Positions 19,850 through 31,285 of a DNA stretch of 64,000 nt are shown here, piece by piece. The position numbers and the translations under genes are program-made. The DNA is from Histomonas meleagridis. Lineage: Eukaryota > Parabasalia > Tritrichomonadida > Dientamoebidae. The notes under the pieces were generated by a model, which was not told the DNA's origin, ran no database searches, and saw only the letters and a list, made by a program, of their open reading frames with translations. Numbering within the stretch: position 1 is the stretch's first letter; the number at the start of each line of letters is the position of its first letter. Location of the stretch: the NCBI GenBank assembly GCA_020186115.1, contig WSYJ01000186.1, forward strand, positions 620,001 through 684,000, in the 5' to 3' direction.

Positions 19850-21079
19850 ATGGATCACCTTCTTTCATTCAATGTTAATTTAAATCCAGAAAAATCCAAC
19901 TATCCATTTCGTAACCAATATTTACACGTTTCATGTTCTACCAATAACAGTTCTTTTTTCCATTATATATCTGATAATCGTGGCTTCTTTATTTGGAAAT
20001 CACCCAATGCTGATTACCAACAAACATACGAAAAGCTTCTAGAAAATAATTTTTGTGCAGAACTTCTTGACCACGTCCAAGATAATTTTGAATTTATCTT
20101 TTTTGATTTAAGCAAACAAACTCTTATCATTGGCAAGGATTCTCTTGGCCTTTATTCTCTTGTTTATACAGAGGACCCATTTATCATTTCTTCTCATGAT
20201 CTTCAAGGCAATGAGCATCCACCCGGCTTCACCATTTTTAACAATAATTCTAAATCTATTATAGCATATCCCCAGTTCACACGTAATCCAGATCCATCAC
20301 TTACTATTGAATCCACAATGTCTCATCTCATGAACACATTAATCCATTCAGTTATTCCAGGTTCACCTGTTCTTTTCAGTGGCGGCTTAGATTCCACTTT
20401 AATAGCAGCTGCTCTTGCACTCTCTGGTGCTCCCGAAGTTGAGTTGATTAACTTCTGTGCTCTTGATACAGCTCCTGATCGTGCGTCATCGCGCGCATCT
20501 CTTGTTGATCTTCAGCGTTCATTTCCTAACACCAAATTTACTCTTCATGAGTATACTGGGGACATTCTTGAAATGGCTAATGAACGTTCTCTCATTAAAT
20601 CACTTCTTGTTCCTACGAGTGTCACTGAAATGAATCTCAACATTGCAATGACACTTTATTCTGCTCTTAAACATTCGAATTCATCCATAGTTCATAGTGG
20701 ATTAGGTGCTGATGAACTTTGTTGTGGATATATGAGAATGAAAGAAGGCGCAACTGCCGATGCAGAAATTGTCGAGCATATGAACAGGCTATGGACACGA
20801 AATGGTGGAAGAGATGATAGAGTCGCAATGCATTTAGGAAAGGTTTGCATATGTCCATTCCTATCAAAGAAATTTATAGAGGCAGCAAGTAAACTGCCTG
20901 TTGAAATGCTGATAAAAGAAGACTTGCCAAGAGGCTGTGGTGAGAAATGGATATTGAGGAAAATTGCAGAGAAATATGGATTGAAGCAGGCAGCAGAAAG
21001 ACCAAAACAAGCGATGCAGTTCGGGAGTAAAGTCGCAAAAGCAAAATGGAGAGGCGATGAGGAAATACCTGAGTCTTGA
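19850..21079 (+). CDS. ASNSD1: Asparagine synthetase domain-containing protein (ASNSD1-like)
   Basis: 409 residues. The N-terminal part is a class II glutamine amidotransferase-like fold (about 1-130) that begins MDHLL and lacks the catalytic Cys2 of true asparagine synthetases. The C-terminal part is an ATP-pyrophosphatase domain with the PP-loop SGGLDST near 177, HSGLGADELCCGY near 283, and the terminal RPKQAMQFGSKVAK motif typical of ASNSD1. Loss of Cys2 argues against glutamine-dependent asparagine synthesis; biochemical role is unknown for the family. A TCA initiator-like sequence abuts the ATG (GCTCTCATGG). Confidence 0.85.
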   Translation: MDHLLSFNVNLNPEKSNYPFRNQYLHVSCSTNNSSFFHYISDNRGFFIWKSPNADYQQTYEKLLENNFCAELLDHVQDNFEFIFFDLSKQTLIIGKDSLGLYSLVYTEDPFIISSHDLQGNEHPPGFTIFNNNSKSIIAYPQFTRNPDPSLTIESTMSHLMNTLIHSVIPGSPVLFSGGLDSTLIAAALALSGAPEVELINFCALDTAPDRASSRASLVDLQRSFPNTKFTLHEYTGDILEMANERSLIKSLLVPTSVTEMNLNIAMTLYSALKHSNSSIVHSGLGADELCCGYMRMKEGATADAEIVEHMNRLWTRNGGRDDRVAMHLGKVCICPFLSKKFIEAASKLPVEMLIKEDLPRGCGEKWILRKIAEKYGLKQAAERPKQAMQFGSKVAKAKWRGDEEIPES

Positions 21080-21129
21080 GCAACTAAGTGTTGATGTAAG
21101 TAATAAAATTATACTATTAAAGTCTTTTA

Positions 21130-21131
<2 letters not shown>

Positions 21132-21178
<47 letters not shown>
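21132..21178. repeat. (AT)n microsatellite
   Basis: About 47 bp of perfect AT dinucleotide repeat between two convergent genes. Confidence 0.95.
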
Positions 21179-21179
<1 letters not shown>

Positions 21180-21203
21180 CTTAAAATTTAGGATAATGCA
21201 ACT

Positions 21204-21503
21204 TTATTCTCTAATCAATTGTACGTATTGCAATAACGGACCGATTACATCAAAGTTATCATCAAACCATTTGAAGATGTAAGACTTTTCCCTTTTAGCA
21301 TCTCGGTATAAATGAATGCCTAACCTTTCTTCAAAAATTTCGGCTACTAAGAGGATATCTTTAAATACAAGTTTATCCCATCCTTTCTTTTTAAAAGCTT
21401 CCCAGGTTTGATGTGACATGTAATCATACTTTGGATGTTGCATAGGCCTTTGATCCGTTAATGCTTGGCCACATTTATGACTGCCCAAATCTTCTTGGTA
21501 CAT
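21204..21503 (-). CDS. Small conserved-looking protein, unknown
   Basis: 99 residues from ATG. Polar, with many Trp, Tyr and His (HPKYDYMSHQTWEAFKKKGW near 23; FKWFDDNFDVIGPLLQYVQL at the C-terminus). No family recognised and no membrane segment. Codon and amino-acid balance look like real coding rather than random AT-rich frame, and its 3' end fits the compact convergent arrangement with the ASNSD1-like gene. Confidence 0.55.
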   Translation of the reverse strand: MYQEDLGSHKCGQALTDQRPMQHPKYDYMSHQTWEAFKKKGWDKLVFKDILLVAEIFEERLGIHLYRDAKREKSYIFKWFDDNFDVIGPLLQYVQLIRE

Positions 21504-22616
21504 ATTTTAAATGAAATGAAATTTAACGAAGTAAAAATTGAACGCAAATTTTACAACTTTTTGAGATAACTTTTATCACTGTCAGAAATTAAATAAACTG
21601 TTGTATTTTTCACACAAAATTTCACAAAGGTCTCTGGTTAAAACACAAGCTATCAATTAAGAAATTTCTTCTTCGCAAGTAAATAAAGAAGATAGCATGA
21701 AAGAATCTGCGATAAGTTTTCTTTGGAATATTCAGTTAGTTGGATTATAGCATATTTCAAGTCGCTTGGAAATATATTAATTCCAAAAATATTTACACTT
21801 CACTGTTTCCGAAAATTATAATTGAAGGTTTTCCTTTCGAGGATATCTCATTTCTTTAAAAAGTTTTTGTAAGTTATATTAATAAAAAATAAAGATGATC
21901 ACTTAAATATATTTTCTCTTTATATCATCTTGGAATAGTTTTAATCAGTGTATACACTTGATTGATTTAAATATGTTTTATTTATATGCACAACAAAATA
22001 ACAAAAAAGTTTGAAAAATTTCTAAGTTTTCACATTTTTAGATTTTAATATTATTGAAGAAGCATTAAATTGGTTATATTAAAATTATCATTATGCAATT
22101 GAAATGAATATAATACATTTCCGAATCTTTTTAATATAATATGTTATTTAATCTGCCTTTTTTTATAATTGATTAGAAGTATTTGCTATTTATTTCCAAG
22201 TTTCATTTTACCTTTTCATGTCTTTGCAATGAAAATGCAATTATGACCCTTTATAAAAATTAAAGAAAAATCAATTACCGATAAACAAATTTATATACAT
22301 TATTTCCAGCTTCCTGATTTGTAAAAATAAAAATAATTTATATATAAATTTTTGCTGAATAACAAAATTATGAATTAAATTATGAAATTGAGTTTTATGT
22401 GTACAATGTTTGTTTTTTGGTCTCAATAAGACCGTTTTACTGCCTAGGCCAGTACAATTGATTTGGTAAATATTTTATGTAACATTGACTTAATAATTGA
22501 GTGTATATATAAAAATCATTGAATCAATGTAAAAAATTAAATATTAAAAGTCATTTGAGAACCGAATAAAAATTGAATGAAGTAAAGCATTTAATTTCCG
22601 CAAGAATTGCAGCAGG
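21504..22616. other. No recognisable gene
   Basis: About 1.1 kb. Two small stem-loops lie close together at about 22433-22453 (GGTCT...AGACC and CTGCCTAGGCCAG). No ORF of note. Confidence 0.55.
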
Positions 22617-22622
22617 TCACTT
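22617..22622 (+). promoter_or_regulatory. Initiator TCACTT
   Basis: TCACTT directly before the ATG of the phosphatidylserine synthase gene matches the trichomonad Inr (TCA, pyrimidine, T, T/A). The predicted 5' UTR would be only four bases, which is usual in trichomonads. Confidence 0.55.
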
Positions 22623-23831
22623 ATGAAGAAAAAAGAGGAGACTGTTTTCCCAGATCATAAACAACTTCAGTACCTACAATGGGAAAACGTCCCTCCATTC
22701 ATGAAAATATTTTATAGGCCCCATCGTCTATTATTAATTATTATTGTTCTTTCAATTTTCTTATTTATTCAACCAAAAAATCCATTGTACAAAGTATATA
22801 TATTTTTTGGTGTAACTACGATAATTGTCGGTTCTTCTGTTCAAGATGGGCCATTAGTTAGACCTCATCCATTTTTCTGGCGATGCGTTATAGGCTTTTG
22901 TATAGTCCAAACTATTATTCTTTTGGTTGGCTGTTTTACAGGGCGAGAATTTAATATATCATTTTTGAAGAATCTCACTCCAACCTTAGTTGACGTAGCT
23001 CCTGATCGAGATTATAGTAAGGGCTGTGCTATTTATGATCGCAGTAATCCTACAGATCCATTTCACAATGTCAAATCTGCGATCGATGTATTTATCCCAG
23101 CCCATTTCTTTGGCTGGATTGCAAAATCAATTATTCTTCGAGACCGTACAATGTGTTGGATATTATCCATTGCATTTGAGATATTTGAATTTTCATTAAA
23201 GCATTGGTTTGTTAACTTCAATGAATGCTGGTGGGACAGCATTATTCTTGACATTCTTGTGTGTAATGCTGCAGGCATTTGGATTGGGATGAAGATTGTA
23301 CATTATTTTGAGATAGTTACATGGGAAAAACATTTATATAAAACATATAGCACGAGTAAAGATAAAATAATACGTATACTACAACAATTTACTCCTTACT
23401 CATATATGGAATATAAATGGAAACCATTAAAATCACCAAAACGATTTGTTGTATATTGTATAATACTTATATTTGTACTTATTATAGAATTGAATTTGTT
23501 CGGATTAAAAATGGTAATGAAAATGAAGACGACACATCCATTCGTATTAATGTATTTGGGCATGCATATCATGTTAGCATTCCCTTCAATATTAGAAATG
23601 TATCTTTACGCTACAAGCAAAAGAGATTCCGCTGGAATATGTTCAACATGTTTCATATTCTTAGGGTTCGCAGAGGCAGTGTTCATCGCAAAAAACAAAG
23701 GAGAACATTTTAAAGAACCAATCCCTTTGAGTTCTAAAATAATTTATATAACGCTTTCTGTGGCTGTAGTAACCTTTTTCTTGGTGTGGTTCGTGATATT
23801 GAAGAAACATAAAAAAATTAAAAAAGAATAG
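22623..23831 (+). CDS. PTDSS: Phosphatidylserine synthase (base-exchange type)
   Basis: 402 residues, near the length of animal PSS1/PSS2. About eight to ten hydrophobic helices. Family blocks include QDGPLVRPHPFFWR near 75, DRDYSKGCAIYD near 127, HFFGWIAKSIILRD near 158, and FEIFEFSLKHWFVNFNECWWDSIILDILVCNAAGIWIG near 187-224, the signature region of PSS1/2. The enzyme swaps serine for the head group of PC or PE in the ER. The serine-exchange type, rather than CDP-DAG-dependent synthase, is indicated by these blocks. Confidence 0.92.
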   Translation: MKKKEETVFPDHKQLQYLQWENVPPFMKIFYRPHRLLLIIIVLSIFLFIQPKNPLYKVYIFFGVTTIIVGSSVQDGPLVRPHPFFWRCVIGFCIVQTIILLVGCFTGREFNISFLKNLTPTLVDVAPDRDYSKGCAIYDRSNPTDPFHNVKSAIDVFIPAHFFGWIAKSIILRDRTMCWILSIAFEIFEFSLKHWFVNFNECWWDSIILDILVCNAAGIWIGMKIVHYFEIVTWEKHLYKTYSTSKDKIIRILQQFTPYSYMEYKWKPLKSPKRFVVYCIILIFVLIIELNLFGLKMVMKMKTTHPFVLMYLGMHIMLAFPSILEMYLYATSKRDSAGICSTCFIFLGFAEAVFIAKNKGEHFKEPIPLSSKIIYITLSVAVVTFFLVWFVILKKHKKIKKE

Positions 23832-24604
23832 AAAATAAACACAAAGATATATATAATACTAAAATATTTAAAAGAGGTTAAATTTTTAAGTAAACGAGCT
23901 GATCGTGTGATTTTTATTCATCCATTATTCACTAATTGAGGAAAAAATTATCTTTTTTTTCCAACCTACGATTTATTTTTTGCACGATTGTACCACTTAT
24001 CAGAACGAGTGACTTGTGCGTTTATCTTTTTTAGATTTTAGCAAAATTAAAATATCTCTTAATTGAGAGACGAAGTTACTCCAAAATAGGTGTATGTTTA
24101 AATTATTTTTATATGAAAAATCTATATGTAACAAATCTTATAATTTCTATTAATTTTAATAAGATAATATAACAAGAGACTTCGAAGTTAATTTACATTT
24201 TTGAATAAATCTTAATTAATTTTGAAAAACTCTTTAAAATCAGAGTTGATCCCATAACAAAATTCATTAAATGTTATCTGATTTGATTTACTTATGATCC
24301 CCTTCTGTCTGAGCTTTACATGGTTTTTCCATTGCTCTATATGATTTTTTTTAATTCGAATACAAAAAATATATACATAACACTCTTCATTGTGGTTTAT
24401 TTTTGTAGTAGATTTTTACCAAGATATCTGGAAATTAATTTCCAGTAAAAGATCTTTTACTTTTTGGCGGGCTGAGTATAAATATCAAAATGTCATATTA
24501 GACTAATAAAAATAAGTAATAAAAGATATTTTTTATAATTTAAATTATATGGGTGCAAAACGACATTTCATGACCAAAATTATTAAACCGGGAAAGCAGG
24601 TTGT
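23832..24604. other. No recognisable gene
   Basis: 770 bp of AT-rich sequence upstream of histone H3. Nothing supported beyond the H3 initiator. Confidence 0.55.
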
Positions 24605-24610
24605 TCATTT
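24605..24610 (+). promoter_or_regulatory. Initiator TCATTT
   Basis: TCATTT ten bases before the histone H3 ATG matches the trichomonad Inr consensus. Confidence 0.5.
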
Positions 24611-24616
24611 TAATAA

Positions 24617-25033
24617 ATGGCTCGTACAAAGCAAACAGCTCGTAAATCTACTGGTGGTAAGACTCCACGTAAGTCACTCGGTGCTAAGGCAGCTCGTAAA
24701 TCAACACCAGTTGTTGATTCACAAGGTGCTAAGAAACAACATCGTTTCAGACCAGGTACAGTTGCTCTTCGTGAAATTCGTAAATATCAAAAGAGTACAG
24801 ATCTTTTAATCAGAAAGCTTCCATTCCAACGTCTTGTTCGTGAAATTGCATCTGGTTTCCGTGGTGATCTTCGTTTCCAATCATCAGCAATTGCAGCTCT
24901 TCAAGAAGCATCTGAAGCTTACCTTGTAGGTCTCTTTGAAGATACAAACCTTTGCGCTATACATGCAAATCGTGTTACAATTATGGAACGTGATGTTCAA
25001 CTCGCACAACGTATTCGTGGTGAACGTAACTAA
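24617..25033 (+). CDS. H3: Histone H3
   Basis: 138 residues with the tail [15 protein letters not shown]. Lys4, Lys9, Lys14, the ARKS motif around Lys27, and Lys56 (RKYQKS) are retained. The linker before the core carries extra residues ([15 protein letters not shown]). At the Lys79 site the sequence is [10 protein letters not shown], so Lys79 is Arg; Lys115 and Lys122 positions are Asn and Arg. The coding is GC-richer than surroundings. Stop reads TAAA, the combined stop/poly(A) signal reported in T. vaginalis. No H4 partner is seen nearby within this window. Convergent with the retrotransposon block. Confidence 0.98.
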   Translation: MARTKQTARKSTGGKTPRKSLGAKAARKSTPVVDSQGAKKQHRFRPGTVALREIRKYQKSTDLLIRKLPFQRLVREIASGFRGDLRFQSSAIAALQEASEAYLVGLFEDTNLCAIHANRVTIMERDVQLAQRIRGERN

Positions 25034-25152
25034 ATTTATTAAAATGTGTTTCTTTTATAACATGCATGTACATATTTGTCTTAATTTGTGTGAAATTTAT
25101 AAATTCATTTTTACTAAGGTTGAAGCAAACAAAAGTTACAAAAGTTTGAAAG

Positions 25153-25339
25153 TTGTGTACTTGATATCCGGCGCTGTCTCTTAATGAGTATCGGTTATAT
25201 GTGCAATATATTTATCGTATAATTTTTCTGACCGAACAAAACTGATATCAATCGAGTGCCCTGAGGAAGCTCTTCCCGGGCATTTTAAATAGAATTTTCG
25301 GACTCAAAAAATCAATATTCATGAAAAAATAAAAAAATA
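25153..25339 (-). mobile_element. 5' remnant of a third R2-like element
   Basis: Directly downstream (minus strand) of a CCACACGGGAGGA target copy. Begins TATTTTTTTATTTTTTCATGAATATTGATTT-like, then a GTCCGA segment and CAGGGCACTCGATTGATA, matching the start of the two larger elements with clear divergence. Only about 190 bp remain before histone H3 downstream sequence. Confidence 0.75.
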
Positions 25340-25352
25340 TCCTCCCGTGTGG
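25340..25352 (-). repeat. 13-bp target copy 1 (tRNA-Asn 3' end)
   Basis: CCACACGGGAGGA on the minus strand, identical to the last 13 bases of the tRNA-Asn gene. It separates element A from the third remnant. Confidence 0.9.
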
Positions 25353-25439
25353 TAATATCAGGTCTTAATTTACTAAATTCACTTTGAATTGGGATGTTAT
25401 TCTCTTTTTTAACTGAATTATCAATGTAAATAGTAGGTC

Positions 25440-26063
25440 TCAAACCTGGTTAGTCTTTAACATGTCAACTATTTCTCTAATAACTTTATCATGTCTAATC
25501 TTAAAAATATGTAATGATTTTTTACAATCATTCAACTTATGTCTAAGAGAATCTTCAGCACCGCATAATGGACAATTTGATATAATATTTCTGTTAGCTA
25601 AACGAACATTTTGTTTCGTATAGATACTGTTAGTTCTAGCTTGAGATGTAAATTTAATTAAATTATCTTCAGCTTTTGAGGTAAATTGATTCAAGAAATA
25701 ATTAGATAATTTATTATTTTTCAGTGTTTTAAATGTGTGACCTCTAAGTGGAAGACTTATTAAATCATGATAATGTTTTTCTTTGTGATAATCGTTGATA
25801 GTTTTTAAGAAATCAGATTGAAGACAAACTAATTTAAGATTGATTGGAGTAATTTCAAGAGTAATTTCATTTGAGTTAATACTGTCTTCAACATTATCAT
25901 TTAAGAATAAGGCATTTTCTTCATCATCCTCTAAACAATTATAAAGACATAATTTATAATTATTTCTTTTAAGTACTTGAAGAACCCGGCTAAAAAGGTT
26001 TGATGTTCCGGTATTCTTCTTTATATTATTATTCATGATATCATCGAAAATATTTTTTATCAT
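25440..26063 (-). pseudogene. Element A: RT thumb and CCHC zinc knuckle
   Basis: C-terminal part of the element A polyprotein. Contains the conserved GHTFKTLKNNKLSNYFL segment, an RTNS block, and CPLCGAEDSLRHKLNDC, a C-x2-C-x7-H-x4-C knuckle of the R2 group. It stops just after the knuckle; a different frame continues to RPDIT and then the target bases, the point where the PD of the restriction-like endonuclease would begin. Confidence 0.75.
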
Positions 26064-27146
26064 GTGAGTTATTCTCTTCGATATCTTTAAATCTATATGA
26101 TTTTTCCTCTCTACAAAGTGAGCGGAAAATATCTTTTAGAGTTGTATCTTTCGAGAACCAAAGTTTTAAAAAACAAGAAATAATTAAATCATCATGTCTT
26201 TCATATAAATTATTAATTCCTGCACCACCATCTTTCCATGCAGTATAAAAGAAATCTTTAGGTAATGAAGAAGTTTTAAGATTTGAATTTAAAGCTGATC
26301 TAATTCTTTTATCTAATTTTAATATTTCTGATTTATTTACTGCTTCATTTAAAAATATATAATCTAATGCAGGAATAATAAATCTTTTGATTGCATCAAT
26401 CATTTGATTCCATTTTAAGGGTGATGAACAAATATTACCTATATCTTCTATTGCTTTAATTATTTTATATCTAGCAGCTTTAGCTTTAGTTGATTTCATT
26501 AAAGCAGAAGTAATTCCTAAATATGTAATACCTCCTCTTAAATTTAACATTGGGATTAATTCATTATTAATTTTAAAGTTAGTAATAGCCATTTCTCTTT
26601 TATTATTATTATTAATATAATTAAAAGTTCTACACTTAGAAGTATTTATTTTCATATCAGTATAAGTACAAAATCTTTCGACTGTTTTAATTAAATTTTC
26701 CATACCTTTTTCTGTATCCGATATTAATACTAAATCATCTGCATAGGCTTGTGCACAAATTGATTTACCATTAATATGAAATCCATCAATTTTTATTATT
26801 TTCTAATGTCCTAATTAAAGGATCAATACATAAATTAAAAGCTAAAGGTGAAAAAAGGACAACCTTGTTTTACTCCACAATTTATGGGTATAAAATCAGA
26901 AGTCCCTTTAACAGGAATTTGAATTTTAGTTTTAGAATTATTATAAGTTGCTTTAATTAGATCTATAAATTGTTTATCAAAACCATAATTATTTAAAGTT
27001 TTAAATAATTGAGAATGAGGTATGGAACCGAAGGCATCAGAGAAATCTATAGAGGTAATATAAATTGCTCCTTTCTTCCTAGAAACATGTTGAATAAATT
27101 CATTAATCATTATTGCATGTTCTGTAGTACCATTAGGAGTTTGCAT
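26041..27146 (-). pseudogene. Element A: RT palm, including YADD
   Basis: Two frames joined by a frameshift near 26835. First part: ITSIDFSDAFGSIPHSQL (RT motif A with its Asp) and GVKQGCPF (motif B). The second part begins with AQAYADDLVLIS (motif C, catalytic YADD, about 26730-26750), then SSPLKWNQMIDAIKRF and the AWKDGGAG block seen in R2-type thumbs. All key RT residues are readable, though not in one frame. Confidence 0.8.
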
Positions 27147-28629
27147 AAAACCTTTTTTGAGATCTAGCTATAAAGCGATTATTATTATTAACATTTTGTA
27201 ATGCTCTGGTAATTAATACCATCCAAATACGATAAAAAGTAGGAGTAATAGAAATAGGTCTCCAAGAATGAGGATTTTGAGCATCACCTTTTTTGTATAA
27301 CATAATTGTTTTACTTAATTTAAATAATTCAGGACATTTTTTAGTTAACATAGTAATTTTAGTAGTAATTTTAATTAATTTAATAGTAGTAGTAACTCCT
27401 AATTTCCGAATATAATTAGAAATACCATCGGGACCATAAGCAGCCGCATTAGATCTAGAAAAAATTGCATGTTTAATATTATCATCATCAAAAATATAAT
27501 TTAATAATAATTCATTACTATTAGGGTTCATAATATCTTTAAAATCAAATTCCTGGAAGTCATTAATAAATTTTTCTTGACTCCAATTATTACCATATTC
27601 AATCATAAAAACTTCAGGATTTAAGTTACATTCAGGAGTCGTATTATTAGTGATAAACCAACGTAAACATCTATCAGGATCTTCCATGTAAATATTTTGT
27701 ACGAAACCCTCATAGTTTTGATTTTTTTTATTATTATTACTAACTTGATTTTCTTTAATTTTAGCATCAATGAACTTAATTTTATTTTCATAATAGTCTT
27801 CCGCTGATTGTATTAGATTTATAATATCTTGAGGCTCATTAATTTCAAGAATAGATTTTATTTCATCCGGGAGGAAATTGATGGTTTTAATAATCTTTTC
27901 TTGAAGTTTAGACATTGTATTAAGAATAAATTGAGATTGAGGCTTATGATATAAATCTTTAAATTTGTTTAACCAAAACGTAATTTTACATAAATTATGT
28001 GTCTCCATTTCTTTGTTACGAAGATCTATTCTATCTTCTGTGCTAGTGACTACTGTGTTCCTTCTGTTTAACATTTTATTCAACGGAATTTTTAAAATAT
28101 CTCTTAATTCATCACGAATTAACATATTAATTTTAGAAAGGCAACCTTCCCAAATATAAAAATCTTCATCATTACAATTATTATAATCTTGAGGTTTACA
28201 AATTTCTATTAAAGGTTCGATTTTATATTTAAATAAATCTGGTAATTTAGCTCTAATTTTAAATTTATTTTTACCCCAAGTTTTAGGTAATGATATAAAT
28301 TGAGATTCTTGTTCTTGATTATCAGAAGTCCATTTTCTAGCTAAAATTAATAATTGGTCTCTATTTAAATTTTTAATTTTATTTAAATCAAATTCATTAT
28401 TAATCCAATTTAAATTTACTGGGGGATGTATTTGATCTGGAGAAATTAAATTTAATGTTCGGGAATTTTGAATTGCTTGTAATTGTAAATCTCTATTTAA
28501 ATTAATACGGTCATTTTCTTCTCTTCTTTGTCTTTGTTCCATAGCATTTGTTTGTTCATTATTTAAAATGAAAGGAATTTCTCTGACCGCTAATCTTTCT
28601 CTTTCTGTGATTGTTCTACTCATAAACAC
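27133..28629 (-). pseudogene. Element A: RT N-terminal region (fingers)
   Basis: 498 codons. The N-terminal half is Asn/Glu-rich linker that follows the zinc fingers; the C-terminal half has YGPDGISNYI, CPELFKLSKTIMLYKKGD and SWRPISITPTFYRIW, which are RT motifs 0-2 of non-LTR elements. It breaks at IARSQKRF, where the intact order would continue to GFMQ and motif A. Confidence 0.75.
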
Positions 28630-28681
28630 TTTATCTTCATAATCTTTGATATCTTTTTTAATTACTTCTAATTCTGTTTCA

Positions 28682-29617
28682 TTAAAAATTTAAATACATT
28701 AAAGGACAACATTTAATTCTATAATAAGGTAAATTTGTACCTTCAATAGTATTTAATGCATGATTCTTTTTACAATGATTATGTAAACCTTTAGAATCAG
28801 AAGTCCAATATGTTTCACAATATTTACAAACAAAACCTTCTTTAAGTTTAATTATATCTAAACATGAAGGAATTTTGTCGTAAGTATTAACATATTGTAA
28901 CATTGTAGACCAAAACCAACCAATAGAATTCTTCATTTTCTCAAAATCTTTATGAGAATAAGTAATATGAGAGAAAAGGGATTTATTTGTATTTGAAAAA
29001 TATTTACAATTAGGTATTGGACAAACGTAAACATTATTTCGATAACACTCAGGTTTATCATCTTCTTCATAAATTAATTTCCAATATAGATCATTATTGA
29101 TTAAATATTCAATACAACCATATAAATGATTTTGATCAGGTTTATGATTATGAACTTTAGTCATATGACTAATCAAATCATTACCTGATTTAGTTAATTT
29201 ATAACATTCACATTGACAAGGGAATTGACCTGGTGCACACCATTTATTTTCTCTAATCATAATATGAATTAATGGTTGTTTAGCTAAATTAATATCTTCA
29301 TGTTTCCAACAATTTAAGTTATTTAAATTCTTCCATTTATTAATAAAATCTTTAATATCATCAGGTAATCTACAAAGTTTTAAGTCACTAATTAATTTAT
29401 TATAAATAATATCATCTGGTAATAAATCACTAATATCATCAATTCCGGAATCTGAATCATCTGAACCCTCTGAATCAGAAGGATCAGGAAAAGAAGGATT
29501 ATTTGATGGATCATTATTTGAAGTATCAGTAGAAGTAATATGATTAACATTATCATCTGAATAAGTATCTGAAGCATTGTAATTTGAATCATCTGAAGAA
29601 AAAGTAGATAAATTAGT
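28682..29617 (-). pseudogene. Element A: acidic linker and C2H2 zinc fingers
   Basis: An Asp/Ser-rich acidic stretch leads into three zinc fingers: CQCECYKLTKSGNDLISHM...H, CPIPNCKYFSNTNKSLFSHI...H, and CKYCETYWTSDSKGLHNHC...H. Multiple N-terminal C2H2 fingers before the RT are typical of R2/NeSL-type elements and usually bind the target DNA. Stop codons end the frame at 28682, just before the RT linker. Confidence 0.7.
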
Positions 29618-29818
29618 AATTTTTAAAAATTTTGGAACACTAATATAATAAAAATTACAAAATTGGGACTATAACATCTATTGTTTTAGTTTCTTTGATA
29701 ATATTGATTTTCATTTGAGGAATTTCAGCATCATAAGTTAAATCCACTTCATTAACAGTAACTTTTCAAACTTTCAACATTAGCTACTGAAGTTTTACAA
29801 CCTTCAATAACTTTGATA

Positions 29819-31268
29819 TCATGAGAAAGAACAGTTGGGGGTTGAAGTAACGTTTTGATACTCTGGTATAACAACATGACTTTCAGATATAGGATTTGAA
29901 GTTTTAGTTGTATATACTGGTTCATTAATATGACTTTCTACCAAAGGTTTAGAAGTTTTAGTTATATTAATTGGTTCAACTTTATGTTCTTCATTTATTG
30001 GATTAGAAATTATAGTTTTATTTAATGGTTCAACTTTGTGTTCTTCATTAATTGGTTCAGAAATTATAGTTTTGTTAATAGGTATTACTTTATGTTCTTC
30101 ATTAATCGGGTTGGAAGTAATAGTATTAATAATTGGTTTATTTATTAAGTTATCTACTTTGAGCATCTTCTGTTATAATGTTATTAACTTTGCTGATATG
30201 TAATTTATCAATTCTAGGACTAGCAGTTAAAATGTTTCTCTTAGGTATAACTTCTAATGAATCTGATTCAGTTGTGATATTTCCGGGATTAAAGGATGGA
30301 GTAACTTGAAAATCTTGAGAATCAGAATTTATTGTTGGAAATTCAAGTTCGGGTTCAAATGAAGGTTCTTCTGAATCCAAATCATAAGTAATAGCCTGAG
30401 CTTGAATATCTTCTGTTTCTTCAACAAATGGTGAATTAGTAAAATTAAAAGTTGCATTATTTTTGATTAATTGATCTGTTATCTTGACCAAATGCAATAA
30501 AACCAATTTTGGTATTGTTTTGAACTGGTGAACATGAGTTTATAAAGTTTTTCGAAAAATCATAATTGCAATTAATTTGTAATAAATTCCAAGTATTATT
30601 AGAAGAATTAATATTTATCTGTTGTTGATTAAGAATATTATACACAATGATCTGAGCTTCATTCCTAATGTGAGAAATCTGTTCATCATTCCAAAATAAT
30701 CTAAACGGGGATTCTCTAAGTCTGTTTGGTCCTATAATAGGACGTAAATCGAGTAGACCTCTGTCAAATTCCTCTATCGTTGTAGGAATGGGAGGATTGT
30801 GGGTATTAATTCTTAATATATCATGTTGAATAATAGCTTGTCCTCGTGCTAGAATAGCCCCATTCGAGTCATTACATTGTATAGGTAAAAAATCTGAGAA
30901 TATTAATATCTGATGAAATAATCACCCAATTTGGTGGTGGAGGTAATGGTGTTCCTTCTGGGCTTGTTGGTGTTGGGTGGTAATGACGACCTCGTATTAA
31001 TAAAATTTCTTGTTGAAATGGAAGTTCTTGATTAATCTCAAGAACAAAATCTTCATCATTTTCTTTTTGTTCGAGGTCTGGGGCTTCCTCTTCAATAATC
31101 GGTTCTATCCTGTGGTCTTGTGCCGTTATTTCATGAGTAGTGTCGGATTTTTTCCGCAATATATTTATCTGATAATTTTTCCGACCGAACAAAACTGGTA
31201 TCAATCGAGTGCCCTGGGGGAGTTATTTCCGAAAATCGAGTTCTCGGACGCAAAAAATCAATATTCAT
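29819..31268 (-). pseudogene. Element A: N-terminal region with 18-aa repeats
   Basis: Starts MNIDFLRPRTRFSEITPPGH 17 bases behind the 5' boundary, then is broken by a stop after about 45 codons and by several frameshifts. Later frames include a PPPPNWVIISSD block shared with element B (QWVIISSDP) and near the end a run of 18-residue repeats such as NEEHKVEPLNKTIISNPI. Function unknown; the repeats may be a spacer or RNA/protein-binding region. Confidence 0.6.
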
Positions 31269-31285
31269 GAAAAATCAAAAAAATC

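Larger units (their letters stand above)
25353..31285 (-). mobile_element. R2-like non-LTR retrotransposon A (degenerate, no endonuclease)
   Basis: About 5.9 kb, minus strand, between two 13-bp target copies. Reads in order: conserved 5' end, repeat-rich N-terminal region, acidic linker, C2H2 fingers, reverse transcriptase with YADD, CCHC knuckle. The 3' end stops inside the expected endonuclease domain (at an RPDI reading), so the endonuclease and 3' UTR are missing. Several frameshifts interrupt the single ORF. Protein similarity to element B is clear in RT and fingers but well short of identity, so the two are separate lineages rather than a recent duplication. Confidence 0.85.
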
